From Hypsibius dujardini (Eukaryota > Tardigrada > Eutardigrada > Parachela > Hypsibiidae), in assembly GCA_001579985.1 (NCBI GenBank), contig LRSR01014179.1:3373-39775 (forward strand): a stretch of DNA of 36,403 nucleotides, given 5' to 3'. Below, piece after piece: positions 1-8,572 of this stretch (positions are counted from its first letter, which is position 1; the number at the start of each line of letters is the position of its first letter). Below the pieces are notes generated by a model. The model did not search any database, was not told where the DNA came from, and worked only from the letters and a program-made list of their open reading frames with translations. A program made the translations under genes and the position numbers.

Positions 1-33
<33 letters not shown>
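1..33. repeat. (GTCT)n microsatellite
   Basis: Eight near-perfect GTCT units open the window. The tract probably lies in the intron just upstream of the exon starting at 141, as such tracts do in other genes here. Confidence 0.95.
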
Positions 34-34
<1 letters not shown>

Positions 35-140
35 ATGCCTGTTGCTACTATTTATCCGTTTGTCTGCTTCCAAGTTGATCTCTTTATCCCCCCTGTTTGT
101 GGGGTACCATCGTCTTTCATATAGTTATTGTGTCTTTTAG

Positions 141-774
141 CAAACGAAACCAGTTTGAAAATGAAGATGGAACACCAGCCATTATGTCAGTCAAGAGTAT
201 GGACCACTTTGCCGAACGCGAAGCCACGGAACTACTACAACTGCAGACCGACTACCTCGATGCGCTGGACGTGGCCGAGAAGAACCATGGTAAGGGTTCG
301 ATCGAAGTGGCGGACCTGATACCGATCGTCGAGCTACCTGTTCCGGATTGCGAAGACCGAACCATGTCCGACTCGGAAGAGGAAGAATACAAAGATCTAA
401 GCAAGGATAATGATGGTGTCCGGCAGGCTGATGGTCCTGACGAAGACCCTGACTTGCAGTTAGCCCAGCTAATAGGAGGAACGGCCACTCCTGGAATGGT
501 CGTAAAAGCCGAAGAAGCCAAAGAATCGGAAAAAGTCGTCGAAATTGAAAAACCAAAACGGCCAGAGACGCCGATTGAAATTAAGGCAACTCCAGCGCCG
601 GAAACGCCTGTGGTCATTGAAGCAACGCCCGATCCTTCAAGGGAGCCACCGGAGCAAGAGGAAACTGTTGTCAACCCGGAGGAAAGCCCAGTAAATGCTG
701 TTGAGCCGCCATCGTCCGGCAATTACGCTGCGGAAAAAGCAGACCATCCGCTCTCACAACCTGACACTGAATAA
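141..774 (+). CDS. 3' terminal exon of an unidentified acidic, disordered protein (partial)
   Basis: I do not recognise the family. An acceptor (TGTCTTTTAG) ends at 140, and from 141 the frame is open in phase 2 for about 211 codons to a TAA at 772-774. The upstream exons lie outside the window, so the ATG at 97 is probably not the real start. The first ~45 residues are mixed and possibly helical (they include AIMSVKSMDHFAERE). The rest is rich in E, P, D, T and V: an acidic run near DSEEEEYKDLSKD, then degenerate Pro/Glu repeats of the type ETPIEIKATPAPETPVVIEATP. This looks like an intrinsically disordered C-terminal tail. A canonical AATAAA follows 63 nt after the stop, which supports a genuine gene end. 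It could be the cytoplasmic tail of a larger membrane or cytoskeletal protein, but nothing visible proves that. Confidence 0.7.
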
Positions 775-836
775 CACGGTTGGGTCGCCCTTAGTCTCCG
801 TTTTTGCTCCGATTTATGTTTAGGGATGAAACAAAG

Positions 837-842
837 AATAAA
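837..842 (+). promoter_or_regulatory. polyadenylation signal AATAAA
   Basis: Perfect AATAAA hexamer 63 nt after the stop of the exon at 141-774, at a typical distance for a short animal 3' UTR. Confidence 0.7.
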
Positions 843-1280
843 TTTTTTAGGGTTTCAATCCACTTTCCCATACTCTTCATGCACCAGCGTTTTTCGATTT
901 GACAGAACAAATGATCTTGTAAATAAGGTTAGTATTGCTAATGTTAGGCCTCCGTCCCTACTAGGACGGAAGAACCTGAACATACAAGCTATTAGACTGG
1001 GTAATAGGAGAAGAATAGTGGTAAGACTTTACTGGTAGAGGAGATTAGAGGGGAAAGGAAGGAACTGTTCTTAGATTACTGTAGAACCCACACTTATATA
1101 GTCAGGGATAAAGAATAGTTCCTGAGCTAACGTACTAGTTCCTGCCGACATGGCGGAACTATGTACTAATAATAGCTGAGTAAGTACATTATAGAATGTG
1201 AAGGTAGATAGGAATGGGTTAACTAGGTAGATAGGCCATACTATTAGTAAGTATTGCGTAACTGTTGGGTACCACCCAAC
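843..1280. other. intergenic, nothing recognised
   Basis: No credible exon is seen. The stretch is moderately AT-rich, with short purine-rich runs and scattered stops in all frames. Confidence 0.6.
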
Positions 1281-1454
1281 ACTAAGGCTGAGTTTAAGCT
1301 GAGCTTAGGCTGAGTTTAAGCTGAGCTTAGTCTGAGCTAAGGCTGAGCTTAGGCTAAGCTAAGGCTGAGCTAAGGCTAAGCTAAGGCTGAGCTTAGGCTG
1401 AGCTTAGGCTGAGCTTGGGCTGAGCTTAGGCTGAGCTTAGGCTGAGCTTAGGCT
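1281..1454. repeat. 11-bp tandem array (unit AGGCTGAGCTT)
   Basis: About 15 copies of an 11-bp unit with TTA/TAA and TTT/CTT variants. The array ends exactly where the foldback element at 1455 begins. Confidence 0.92.
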
Positions 1455-1773
1455 GACTTCAACCTATCTATTCATACCAAAAGCTAATCCGGAGCTCGCA
1501 AAACAAGATCACAATTTGCATGATTCATAAGCCCCTCCTCCTTCAACAACTGAACAACTGATCATGCACACCATGCAATTGATTGGTCGATTGTTTTAAA
1601 TTAAGAAATGATTAATAAGCAAAGCAAAACAAAACAATCGACCAATCAATGACATGATTTGCATTATCAGTTGTTCAGTTGTTGAAGGAGGAGGGGCCTA
1701 TGGATCATGCAAATTGTGATCTTGTTTTGCAAGCTCCGGAGTAGCTTTTGGTATGAATAGGTAGGTTGAAGTC
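1455..1773. mobile_element. foldback/MITE-like element, long inverted repeat
   Basis: The left arm, starting GACTTCAACCTATCTATTC, is matched by the reverse complement of the right arm, which ends GAATAGGTAGGTTGAAGTC. The arms are about 140 nt each and differ at only about ten positions. They flank a short AT-rich loop around 1597-1630 (AAATTAAGAAATGATTAATAAGC). The element has no coding capacity. The ends run into the 11-bp array on the left, so no clean target-site duplication is visible. The structure fits a non-autonomous foldback DNA element, and the family is unknown. Confidence 0.88.
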
Positions 1774-1845
1774 ACAGCTATCGATTGATATTATAAGACT
1801 TGTTCACTCTGGCGGCGAAGCGCTCACCAACCCCTTGTAAGGCAG

Positions 1846-2127
1846 GTAACGGTTGCGTGTGATGAGGCGGTCGAGCGAGTGTGTAAAAAGAGACAGGAGG
1901 CGGAGATGAAGGCCACAGTTTGGATGAAGAAATTGTCAACGTTGGAGGTGGCCATTAGGGAACTGCGGAAGGAGATGTTCCAAATTGTATACGTCAGGAA
2001 AATGTCGAAGAAACAGACAGAAACGCGAACTAAAAATCCGATGATCCTGAAGGGAACGATTACGCATGACGAAGCGGAGGAATTCAAGCAACAGAACCCG
2101 AACGGTTTTCCGCAGTTTAGAACCTAG
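1846..2127 (+). CDS. coding-like coiled-coil segment, gene model unresolved
   Basis: An open frame encodes a charged, probably helical peptide (DEAVERVCKKRQEAEMKAT, then MKKLSTLEVAIRELRKEM), ending QQNPNGFPQFRT before a TAG at 2125-2127. Heptad-like spacing of Leu, Val and Ile with K/E between them suggests coiled coil. The 5' boundary is unclear because no strong acceptor is seen. It may join the segment at 2341-2734 by a weak donor (GAACG|GTTTTC near 2100), since the phases are compatible. It could also be a separate terminal exon or a pseudogene fragment. No family is recognised. Confidence 0.35.
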   Translation, partial: VTVACDEAVERVCKKRQEAEMKATVWMKKLSTLEVAIRELRKEMFQIVYVRKMSKKQTETRTKNPMILKGTITHDEAEEFKQQNPNGFPQFRT

Positions 2128-2202
2128 AAAAGTCCGAAGGTGTACTGTCGAATGAGCAAGACCCAAGAAGTATGTTTACTTCATGGTCGGATCTAAGGAA
2201 CG

Positions 2203-2203
2203 A

Positions 2204-2262
<59 letters not shown>

Positions 2263-2335
2263 TTGTCTATCTGTCTGTTTGTTTGTTTGCTCGTTTGTCT
2301 GTCTGTTTGTCTGTCTGTCTGTCTGCCTGACTGTA
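2203..2335. repeat. (TGTC)n microsatellite with TTTG interruptions
   Basis: A GTCT tract interrupted by GTTT variants lies between two coding-like segments. This fits an intron position. Confidence 0.95.
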
Positions 2336-2340
2336 AAAAG

Positions 2341-2734
2341 AGATGTTCGAAACAGGAAAATCAATTACGTTTCTCGGGTAGAAAGTATCGAGAAACTCGT
2401 CACTAGTAGCACGGACACAAACACCGACGATCTGGAACTGATTTTCTCGCGTCAATCGGATATTGATAAGTTAGTGGTGGAAGTCGGCAGCATTGAGGAA
2501 CGCATCGAAATCCAAGCAGACGAGGAAGAGAAAGTTGTCCGGAGACGAAAGGCTTCGTTGCTGAATCCGCTGTTACCGTGCGACTTCCGTTTGGAGGAGC
2601 AGATGAGCTTTCGGGAGGAGGATGATATCCAGGGCGTGGTGTCGCCGCTTTCACCGAGTGGTGTGTATTTCAATGACAGTTTCTTGAAGAATCAAAAGCA
2701 ACGTGGGTATTTGAAGGAAGAAGCAAAGAAGTAA
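2341..2734 (+). CDS. coding-like acidic segment, probable last exon
   Basis: The frame is open just after the GTCT tract to a TAA at 2732-2734. It gives about 130 charged residues (RDVRNRKINYVSRVESIEK, then VVEVGSIEERIEIQADEEEK) and ends GYLKEEAKK. The first part is predicted helical by eye, and the second has Pro and acidic residues. A plausible acceptor lies at about 2340 (GTAAAAAGAG). It may be the downstream exon of the segment ending at 2127. Family unknown, and the start of the exon is uncertain. Confidence 0.45.
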
Positions 2735-2905
2735 ATGAAATGTAGCAAGCGATTATATTAAATTAAAAGGAATTTAGAGCTGGCGTAACTCTTGTGATCC
2801 GCATCAACTTGTTTTCCGGGTCTGATTTTTTTGCTTCATGTTCTTCGGCATTTTCCGGCAAGCGATTGCGAACACGTTGCCTGTCTGTATTACTCTATAA
2901 TGTTC

Positions 2906-2943
2906 TGCTAGTGCTAGTGCTAGTGCTAGTGCTAGTGCTAGTG
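2906..2943. repeat. (GCTAGT)n hexanucleotide repeat
   Basis: About six perfect GCTAGT units lie between two genes. Confidence 0.95.
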
Positions 2944-3120
2944 TAGCGAACTGAGCAAGAACGACCCATCCTAAGCCTCTTACAGCAGAGTACAGAGAAG
3001 TACTCGCATTCGAGTTATGGATGATTTTCAAAGGACTAAGACGAGGCACTGGTTCCTTTTCAGAAGCTGAAATAGATTTGCAGTCAATACGCTTGCTCGT
3101 TATTACACTATCATCAACTA

Positions 3121-4037
3121 CTACTTTACATTTGTATCAAGAATTAGGGCTATAATTAAACCGTAAAGGCCCAGAACCTCAGCAAAGATGAGGACCAAAA
3201 TCATCCCGACGAAAAGTCTAGGTTGCATCGCTGTGCCGCGGACGCCAGACTCACCGGCGACGCCTATTGCATAGCCCGCAGCTAGGCCACAGAATCCCAC
3301 GCTGAGGCCGGCCCCCAAATGGCAAAAACCACTGCAAGATTAGGCGTATATACTATCGATTCAGTCATGCGGAAGACACAGACACAGACACAGACACAGA
3401 CACAGACACAGACACAGACACAGACACAGACACAGACACAGACACAGACACAGACAGAGACACACGCAAGACGGACATACAGGCACAGGCACATACATAA
3501 ACACAGACAAAGACAGACAATGACAGACTTACAATGTATTCGTGTATCCTCCAGACGCAGATAGCTTCGTCACTTCGATTTGGGGCGTAAAATGCGAAGT
3601 TACTGACTGGGAGATGATCACGGCCACTACTAAGCCATAGATTGCTATGATGCCAGCCATTACAATGGGAATTATAGATTTCATGATCAGTTCTGGTTTG
3701 GAGACTGCCCTGCAGACACAAATCCACAAACAACGTTTCATCCTCCAATCAGTGCTAACACGCTCGATCACATACATTGTTGTATTTACGTGCACCTAAC
3801 TGCCTACGATTACGATTACGATCACTCTAAACATTCCCGCGATCACTCTAAACAAACGTTAAGTTACATTCCCGCGATACCGCTTCCGGATTTGGCTGTT
3901 CCATAGGCCGCTCCCAACCCGGTGAGGACCATCGCCGATGTTGTCCCCATCACACCGAAAAAGCCAGCGTAGACTGCATTGTCGGGTGTCAGTGTGTCTG
4001 TTGAATTCAAGTTGATCGGGACGATGGGCGTGGCCAT
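3121..4037 (-). CDS. ATP6V0C: V-type H+-ATPase 16-kDa proteolipid, subunit c
   Basis: Subunit c forms the proton-carrying ring of the membrane V0 sector of the V-ATPase, which acidifies endosomes, lysosomes and secretory vesicles. There are three exons on the minus strand: 4037-3868, 3709-3533 and 3331-3121 (170+177+211 nt), giving 185 aa. Four hydrophobic helices are visible. Diagnostic motifs are [12 protein letters not shown] in helix 1, [21 protein letters not shown] in helix 2, [10 protein letters not shown] in helix 3 and [21 protein letters not shown] in helix 4. The ion-binding glutamate is E167. The protein exceeds the usual ~155 aa mostly through a ~22-residue N-terminal stretch, and the ATG at 4035-4037 is the only in-frame ATG before the family core. 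Intron 2 carries a CAGACA tract. Spacing of the helices favours subunit c over the five-helix c''. Confidence 0.96.
3372..3500. repeat. (CAGACA)n tract in V-ATPase c intron 2
   Basis: A run of about 14 CAGACA units is followed by degenerate ACAG(G)CAC copies. It fills most of the intron between exons 3331-3121 and 3709-3533. Confidence 0.95.
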
Positions 4038-4130
4038 GGCAGAGCGCAAACTAATTTCTGGAGCTTAAGCGAAAATTCAACAGTGACATCTCGTTAAGGG
4101 CGAGGCCCATAACGAACTCTAGATTCAGAT

Positions 4131-4284
4131 GACGCACCCGTGCCACGTGCAGCTGCAACAGTTTCCCAGCAAAATAACAATTTGTTTCATGCCTATGACG
4201 CACCCGTGACGCACCCGTGCAACTGTAGCAGCCACGCGCAGCTGCAACAGTTTCCAAGCAAAATAACAATTTGTTTCATGTCTA
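4131..4284. repeat. imperfect ~75-bp tandem duplication upstream of V-ATPase c
   Basis: Two copies share GACGCACCCGTG, CAGCTGCAACAGTTTCC and AGCAAAATAACAATTTGTTTC. They lie 95-250 bp upstream of the V-ATPase c start, so they may fall in its promoter. The first copy holds a CACGTG E-box. Confidence 0.85.
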
Positions 4285-4483
4285 AGGCAGAAATGGTTGC
4301 GAGACAGAAATCTTCATGAACAGCAAGTTTTTTCCTAAAGCTTCTTAGACATACAGCGAACCTTATTCGAGTACAACTTAAAGTATGGCTGCAATTCGTA
4401 ACAATTCAACAGTGACTCGAGCAAAGTGGAGCATAACTAATAAAGTTTGAAAAAATGAAGAACAAAGAAATAAATGCCCTAGA

Positions 4484-4712
4484 CCGTCGGTTGTGGCCGC
4501 CATCGGACCGTCGGACCGTTGGTCCGTTGGTCCGTTGGTTGGACNGTCGGACCGTTGCTCCGTTGGTCCGTTGGTTGGACCGTCGGTTGTGGCCGCCATC
4601 GGACCGTCGGACCGTTGCTCCGTTGGTCCGTTGGTTGGACCGTCGGTTGTGGCCGCCATCGGACCGTCGGACCGTTGCTCCGTTGGTTGGACCGTCGGTT
4701 GTGGCCGCCATG
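4484..4712. repeat. 60-bp minisatellite (GGTTGTGGCCGCCATCGGAC core)
   Basis: About 3.7 copies of a 60-bp unit made of GTTGTGGCCGCCAT followed by repeated GGACCGTC/GGTCCGTTG blocks. One unresolved base (N) lies at 4545. Because the unit contains few stops, several frames stay open through it, but these are not evidence of genes. Confidence 0.93.
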
Positions 4713-5070
4713 TGAGTTTTCCGTCGCAGGTTTGGATTGGAGAACGTTCTGCCATTCATCCATGTTCGGCCGTTGGGGTCTCCAGCCCATGTGGTGATTG
4801 TCGCCGTCTCGAAAAGTTGAAATGTGGGCCTTGATGTCACGGAGATTTTTTGGAGTGCCCATTTCCGGTAAGGCTAAGTGAAAGCCCTTTCGGAGGCGTT
4901 CGCGGGCATCATTGCGCCTCACCACTAGGGCTTGCCCGTGAGCGTGGTGGACCTCCATGGAGGTGTTGAACTTCGCTCCGAGCATTCTCTGTAATAGCAG
5001 TATACGTGGTAAAGAGCGAGTTGTGTCTTACAAGCCCAACCCAACAGGTCTGCATATTGAAGACTAGAAT
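4713..5070 (-). CDS. uncertain minus-strand reading frame next to a minisatellite
   Basis: On the minus strand an acceptor-like CTATTACAG at about 4994-4986 opens a frame reading MLGAKFNTSMEV, then RRNDARERLRKGFHL and HMGWRPQRPNMDEWQ, which then runs into the 60-bp minisatellite. A possible 50-nt intron (GTAAGACAC...TATTACAG) would join it to a short exon at about 5026-5060. The non-repetitive ~90 residues look protein-like (basic, with W and M), but I do not recognise them and no stop is seen before the repeat. Treat as tentative. It could be a gene whose 3' end has degenerated into the satellite. Confidence 0.3.
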
Positions 5071-5184
5071 TAAACGTACTCTTTACAAATTTTTCTGTTT
5101 CCTCTGACTTTTCATCTCTGCTCCTATATGAGTATTGTATCGTTCAGTCACTCTGCGCTTATTTTCCAATACGTGTCTGACAAG

Positions 5185-5252
5185 TGAGTCTGTGTCTGTG
5201 TCTGTGTCTGTGTCTGTGTCTGTGCTTATGTCTGTGTCTGTGTCTGTGTCTA
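5185..5252. repeat. (TGTGTC)n hexanucleotide repeat
   Basis: About ten TCTGTG units with two interruptions. The surrounding 5071-5600 holds no recognised gene. Confidence 0.93.
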
Positions 5253-5608
5253 TGCCTCAACTGTGATGTTTGTCTGGTTCAAAATGGTTCAATATCGCTC
5301 TAACATTTTCGGTTCGTGAGCGCCCGTGTCTCTGCGTGCGCTTACAGGCAAGCTTCTGTCTATGAGTCTATGACTGACTTTGTCTACGCAGTCTCCACTT
5401 CTGAATCCATTGACAATAATGCTTTCTTACGGCATCGATTTGTCTTTTGGTCGTTTCATGGGTTCTCTGAGCCCATTGTCTAAGGAACCAGTCCCTTCCA
5501 TAGTCGTTCATCAACACTCGTGCCATCAAATCTCTAAAAAATACATCTTCATCGTAATCAATTTCAGCTTGTTCGTACCCTTAAATCTGAAACGGTGAGA
5601 AGATTTTT

Positions 5609-6001
5609 TTACGGAATAACTCGCTCTCGCTCGACTAGGTTCGGAATCCGGCTCCTCCTGTTCTCCAGAAACGACTGCTGCGTATGCTCCGCCGCAAAAT
5701 GATCCGACTCGCTCTGCTTGTGCGTCAGACAGAATTGATTCCATTCTTTCGGCGTCTTCATCCCGGCGTCCAGAGCCGCGATATTGGCCTTCATCCCGGC
5801 ATCCAAAACCGCGATATTGGCCTTCATCCCGGCGTCCAGAGCCGCGATATTGGCCTTCATTCCGGCGTCCAGAGCCGCGATATTGGTCTTCACTCCGACG
5901 TCCAGAGCCGCGATATTGGTCTTCATCGCGTCGCACTTCCGGTTTTCCTTGGTGTAATTCCGCAGCTGATCATCTTGATTGAATTCCTTCCAGTTATGCA
6001 T
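5609..6001 (-). CDS. hypothetical protein with 12-residue internal repeats
   Basis: The frame runs from an ATG at 6001 to a TAA at 5609-5611, 130 aa, with an acceptor-like TTTTTAG just upstream, so this may be a non-first exon. The N-terminal part (MHNWKEFNQDDQLRNYTKEN) and C-terminal part (FAAEHTQQSFLENRR) flank about five tandem copies of a 12-residue unit of the form MKANIAALDAGM. Each repeat is 36 bp, so the frame is kept whatever the copy number. The unit has a heptad-like Ile/Ala/Leu/Met pattern that could form a helix or coiled coil. Since a 36-bp minisatellite can be open by chance, coding status is uncertain. No family is recognised. Confidence 0.4.
   Translation of the reverse strand: MHNWKEFNQDDQLRNYTKENRKCDAMKTNIAALDVGVKTNIAALDAGMKANIAALDAGMKANIAVLDAGMKANIAALDAGMKTPKEWNQFCLTHKQSESDHFAAEHTQQSFLENRRSRIPNLVERERVIP
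5757..5928. repeat. 36-bp minisatellite, about five copies
   Basis: The unit contains CCAGAGCCGCGATATTGG followed by CCTTCATCCCGGCGT. Its length is divisible by three, so it keeps the minus-strand frame at 5609-6001 open. Confidence 0.95.
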
Positions 6002-6072
6002 CACTAAAAACAGACGCTTCTTTCATTCGTATTTCAATTGTAAAAAAAAACGTTAAAAGAAACAAAAAATGA

Positions 6073-6379
6073 TTAACCATTAGCGACGTAATCCCATTTT
6101 CCCCTCGGTTTATAGACCCCATAAGCATGGTCCTTCGGTTTCAGCTGGCCAAATGGCGGAAGTTGAGCTCCCACTTCCATCTGTCAGACCAGATCGCGTA
6201 TCGGTGCACAATCGAGAACAATTAACTCTCGAGAATTCAGACTTGCTCGGCTTGCGGAAATTCGAGCTCGTGAATTTACATACGTGTGACGCCGTAATAG
6301 CCCGGTTTCTGACCATGGACGGTCGACGAACGCCGATCCGGAGGAAGTAATCGAATTTATTCTCCCCGTCCTTGACCAT
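6073..6379 (-). CDS. small two-exon hypothetical protein, 67 aa
   Basis: Exon 1 is 6379-6284 (96 nt) and exon 2 is 6180-6073 (108 nt including TAA). A 103-nt intron with GTATGT donor and CTGACAG acceptor, phase 0, separates them. The product is a 67-residue soluble basic protein. The N-terminal half contains FDYFLRIGVRRPSMVRNR. The C-terminal half contains PPFGQLKPKDHAYGVYKPRG and ends KWDYVANG. No signal peptide or membrane segment is seen. The well-formed C-terminal block and clean intron argue for a real gene, perhaps a small mitochondrial or axonemal component, but I cannot assign a family. The exon 1 frame is closed upstream by a TAA, so the ATG at 6379 is the natural start. Confidence 0.55.
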
Positions 6380-6660
6380 TTTTAGGGAGAGATCGTCTTC
6401 AGTACGTTCCAAATCGGATTAGGTCGGAGGATGGTAGGCAATTACGATTCAGATTGTTTTCCTGCTTCAAAGCGGTTCCTTGTCTGTGGGGCGATGTCAA
6501 TGAAGGAGGAGGTGAAAATCTTGAAACTTCAGTTTCAGCTTTGATAAAATTAAGTGCTAGATATCTAAGCGACTGGGAAGGTCACCAAGGGCAATGATGC
6601 AGGAGCCGATTGGGCGACCTTTCTGGTCCGCGTTTCGTTCAGAAACAAACTGAAAAAAAG

Positions 6661-6741
6661 TCAGACACAGACACTGACACAGACACAGACACAGACACAG
6701 ACACAGACACAGACACAGACACAGACACAGACACAGACACA
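6661..6741. repeat. (CAGACA)n tract
   Basis: About thirteen ACAGAC units in an intergenic position, the same motif as in V-ATPase c intron 2. Confidence 0.95.
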
Positions 6742-7278
6742 GCACAGACACGGGTACTGCCCATACTATCAAGTGCATGCGCAAGGCAGTGCTTTGACAA
6801 AGGACCAAGCAAGTGCACAGTTCGGCAGGTGTGGTGATTGTTGTTGAATACAAAGTCACATACACGCGTATGTAAAGGCCTTAACAAAGTCTGTACTCTG
6901 TAGTTCTTTTACAAAGGCAAACTTTCGGCACACCAGGCCTACGAGGTCTTCAGGAAAACACCCTCCTATAAAAAGCTTTAATCGAATCTGGACATCCTTT
7001 CAATGATCCATCTCAAAGGGCAGTACCGCTACCGCGCTCCCTCATCCGGTCCCCCGACTAAAAGGACGCCGCCTTTGTTCACGCACGAATCGCACCGCCG
7101 GAACTCAATATCCTCACCGACCGCCAGCGGAGCAATCACCCTCTCGTTAACTGTCGGAAAAAGAGAGCCATAAAGCCCCGCCCCCTTCATCCCTGTGGGT
7201 GCATGTGTGCATGTGTGTGTGTCTGTGTGTGTGAGCAGTCCCCGTTCAATCCAGAGATCCCGCCACACGCTCATTCAC

Positions 7279-7298
7279 AGCGCGCGCGCGCGCGCGCC
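7279..7298. repeat. (GC)n dinucleotide tract
   Basis: About nine alternating CG steps. Such alternating purine-pyrimidine DNA can form Z-DNA under supercoiling. Confidence 0.9.
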
Positions 7299-8572
7299 GA
7301 TCTACCCTTGAGAGTCAACCAGTTCGAACGCATCCTCCGCGAACCCGTGTGAGGAGGAACCCACAACTCCCCTCATTACACAACATCTCCCCTTCTCATT
7401 ACACAACACCACAGAACAAGAAGTAGAGACTTAAAGTATTGATCGATCCGTCTGGGTGCGCTGCACGAGGCATACCCGACCGACCGACACTGACTATCCT
7501 CATAAGAACCCAGGCACCGGCAGAGACATGCCCCCTTTTTTTCAAAATCATTTCGATTTTAACTTGCAGATTGCGTTAATGGATTGGGCGCGACGAGTCC
7601 GATTATCAGTCACGGGGTGTTTCTTTAATTTTTCCCTCCTCCATCCTGACTCCTCATATCCCGGAAGAGAGAACGAGAAAGAGAGAGAGGGGAGAACGAG
7701 AGAGAAAGAGAGAGAAGGGGGAGAGTGAGAAGTGATATGTGACTGGCATCCCGCATATGCATCCCACATAGGGTTCTCCGGAGTCCGGACGGACAGGGTC
7801 GCGTGGGGGAACCATATCGCTCGAGGGAAGGAGAGAGGAAGTGGATGATGTAATATTGGGTTGTGATAATTGAACGGGCTGTCAGTTGGTCCCGTCTGCC
7901 GCTTGTCCACACACACACACACGCACACGCACAGACAGACACAGACAGACACACACTATACATGCCCCTTTGCCTTCCTCTTCCACAATTTCGGTCCGCC
8001 CATCGATGTGTCTGTGTGTGTCTATGCGTGTCTGTGTGTGTGTGTCTGTGTGTGTGTATGGATGCATGTGTTGTCTTCACTTCCTGCCTTCTCGGTCGCG
8101 GCACGCGAGATCCCATAACGGGTTCCCGTTGTGATCGCGGGTCCCCCCGCGCCTTACTGTGTCTGTGTCTGTGTTGGTGTCTGTCTATACCCTTACACTA
8201 CACATATATATGTGTACACCGCAAAGCACGCTGTTGCAGGGGGACGTGCGATAAAAGGCAGCAATCCCGGATCTGCGGATCGTACAATTTAACTCCCCGC
8301 CAATCGGTTCCACCCCAGCGCGCTCAACCGACCGGCGAAGTCGCGGGGATTTTTTCTCCCTTCTTCCCTTCTTCGCTTCTTCGCTTTCATCTCTCTCACT
8401 CTGCCGTGGTTTTACTCCTTCATTCTTCCTGAGTTGCTCCGTCGTCGTCGAGACCTCAGCATACACCGTCGCGTCCTTGTGCCAACGTGGCGGTTCGTTT
8501 CTGCGGATTTGTCTGGAGCCTGCCGATTAGTGTGTGCCTATTTGTCTGGATCGTCAGTGACCGAGCGGGAAA

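Larger units (their letters stand above)
6380..8572. other. intergenic region rich in simple repeats
   Basis: No exon is convincingly seen. It holds a (CAGACA)n run at 6661-6741, (TG)n and (GC)n at about 7205-7300, a GA-rich block at 7665-7730, CA/TG-rich blocks at 7907-7955 and 8010-8060, and a pyrimidine-rich stretch at 8345-8400. The last ~300 bp should contain the promoter of the CNRIP1-like gene starting at 8573, but no clear TATA box was found. Confidence 0.6.

Noticed and set aside
4484-4985. Long open frames through the 60-bp minisatellite on both strands
   Set aside because: The unit lacks stops in several frames, so openness follows from the repeat. Only the non-repetitive part at 4713-4985 was kept, with low confidence.
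7548-8432. Several open frames of about 130-190 aa on both strands
   Set aside because: They are made of CA/TG, CT and GA tracts with Cys/Val or Thr/His composition and have no domain or splice context.
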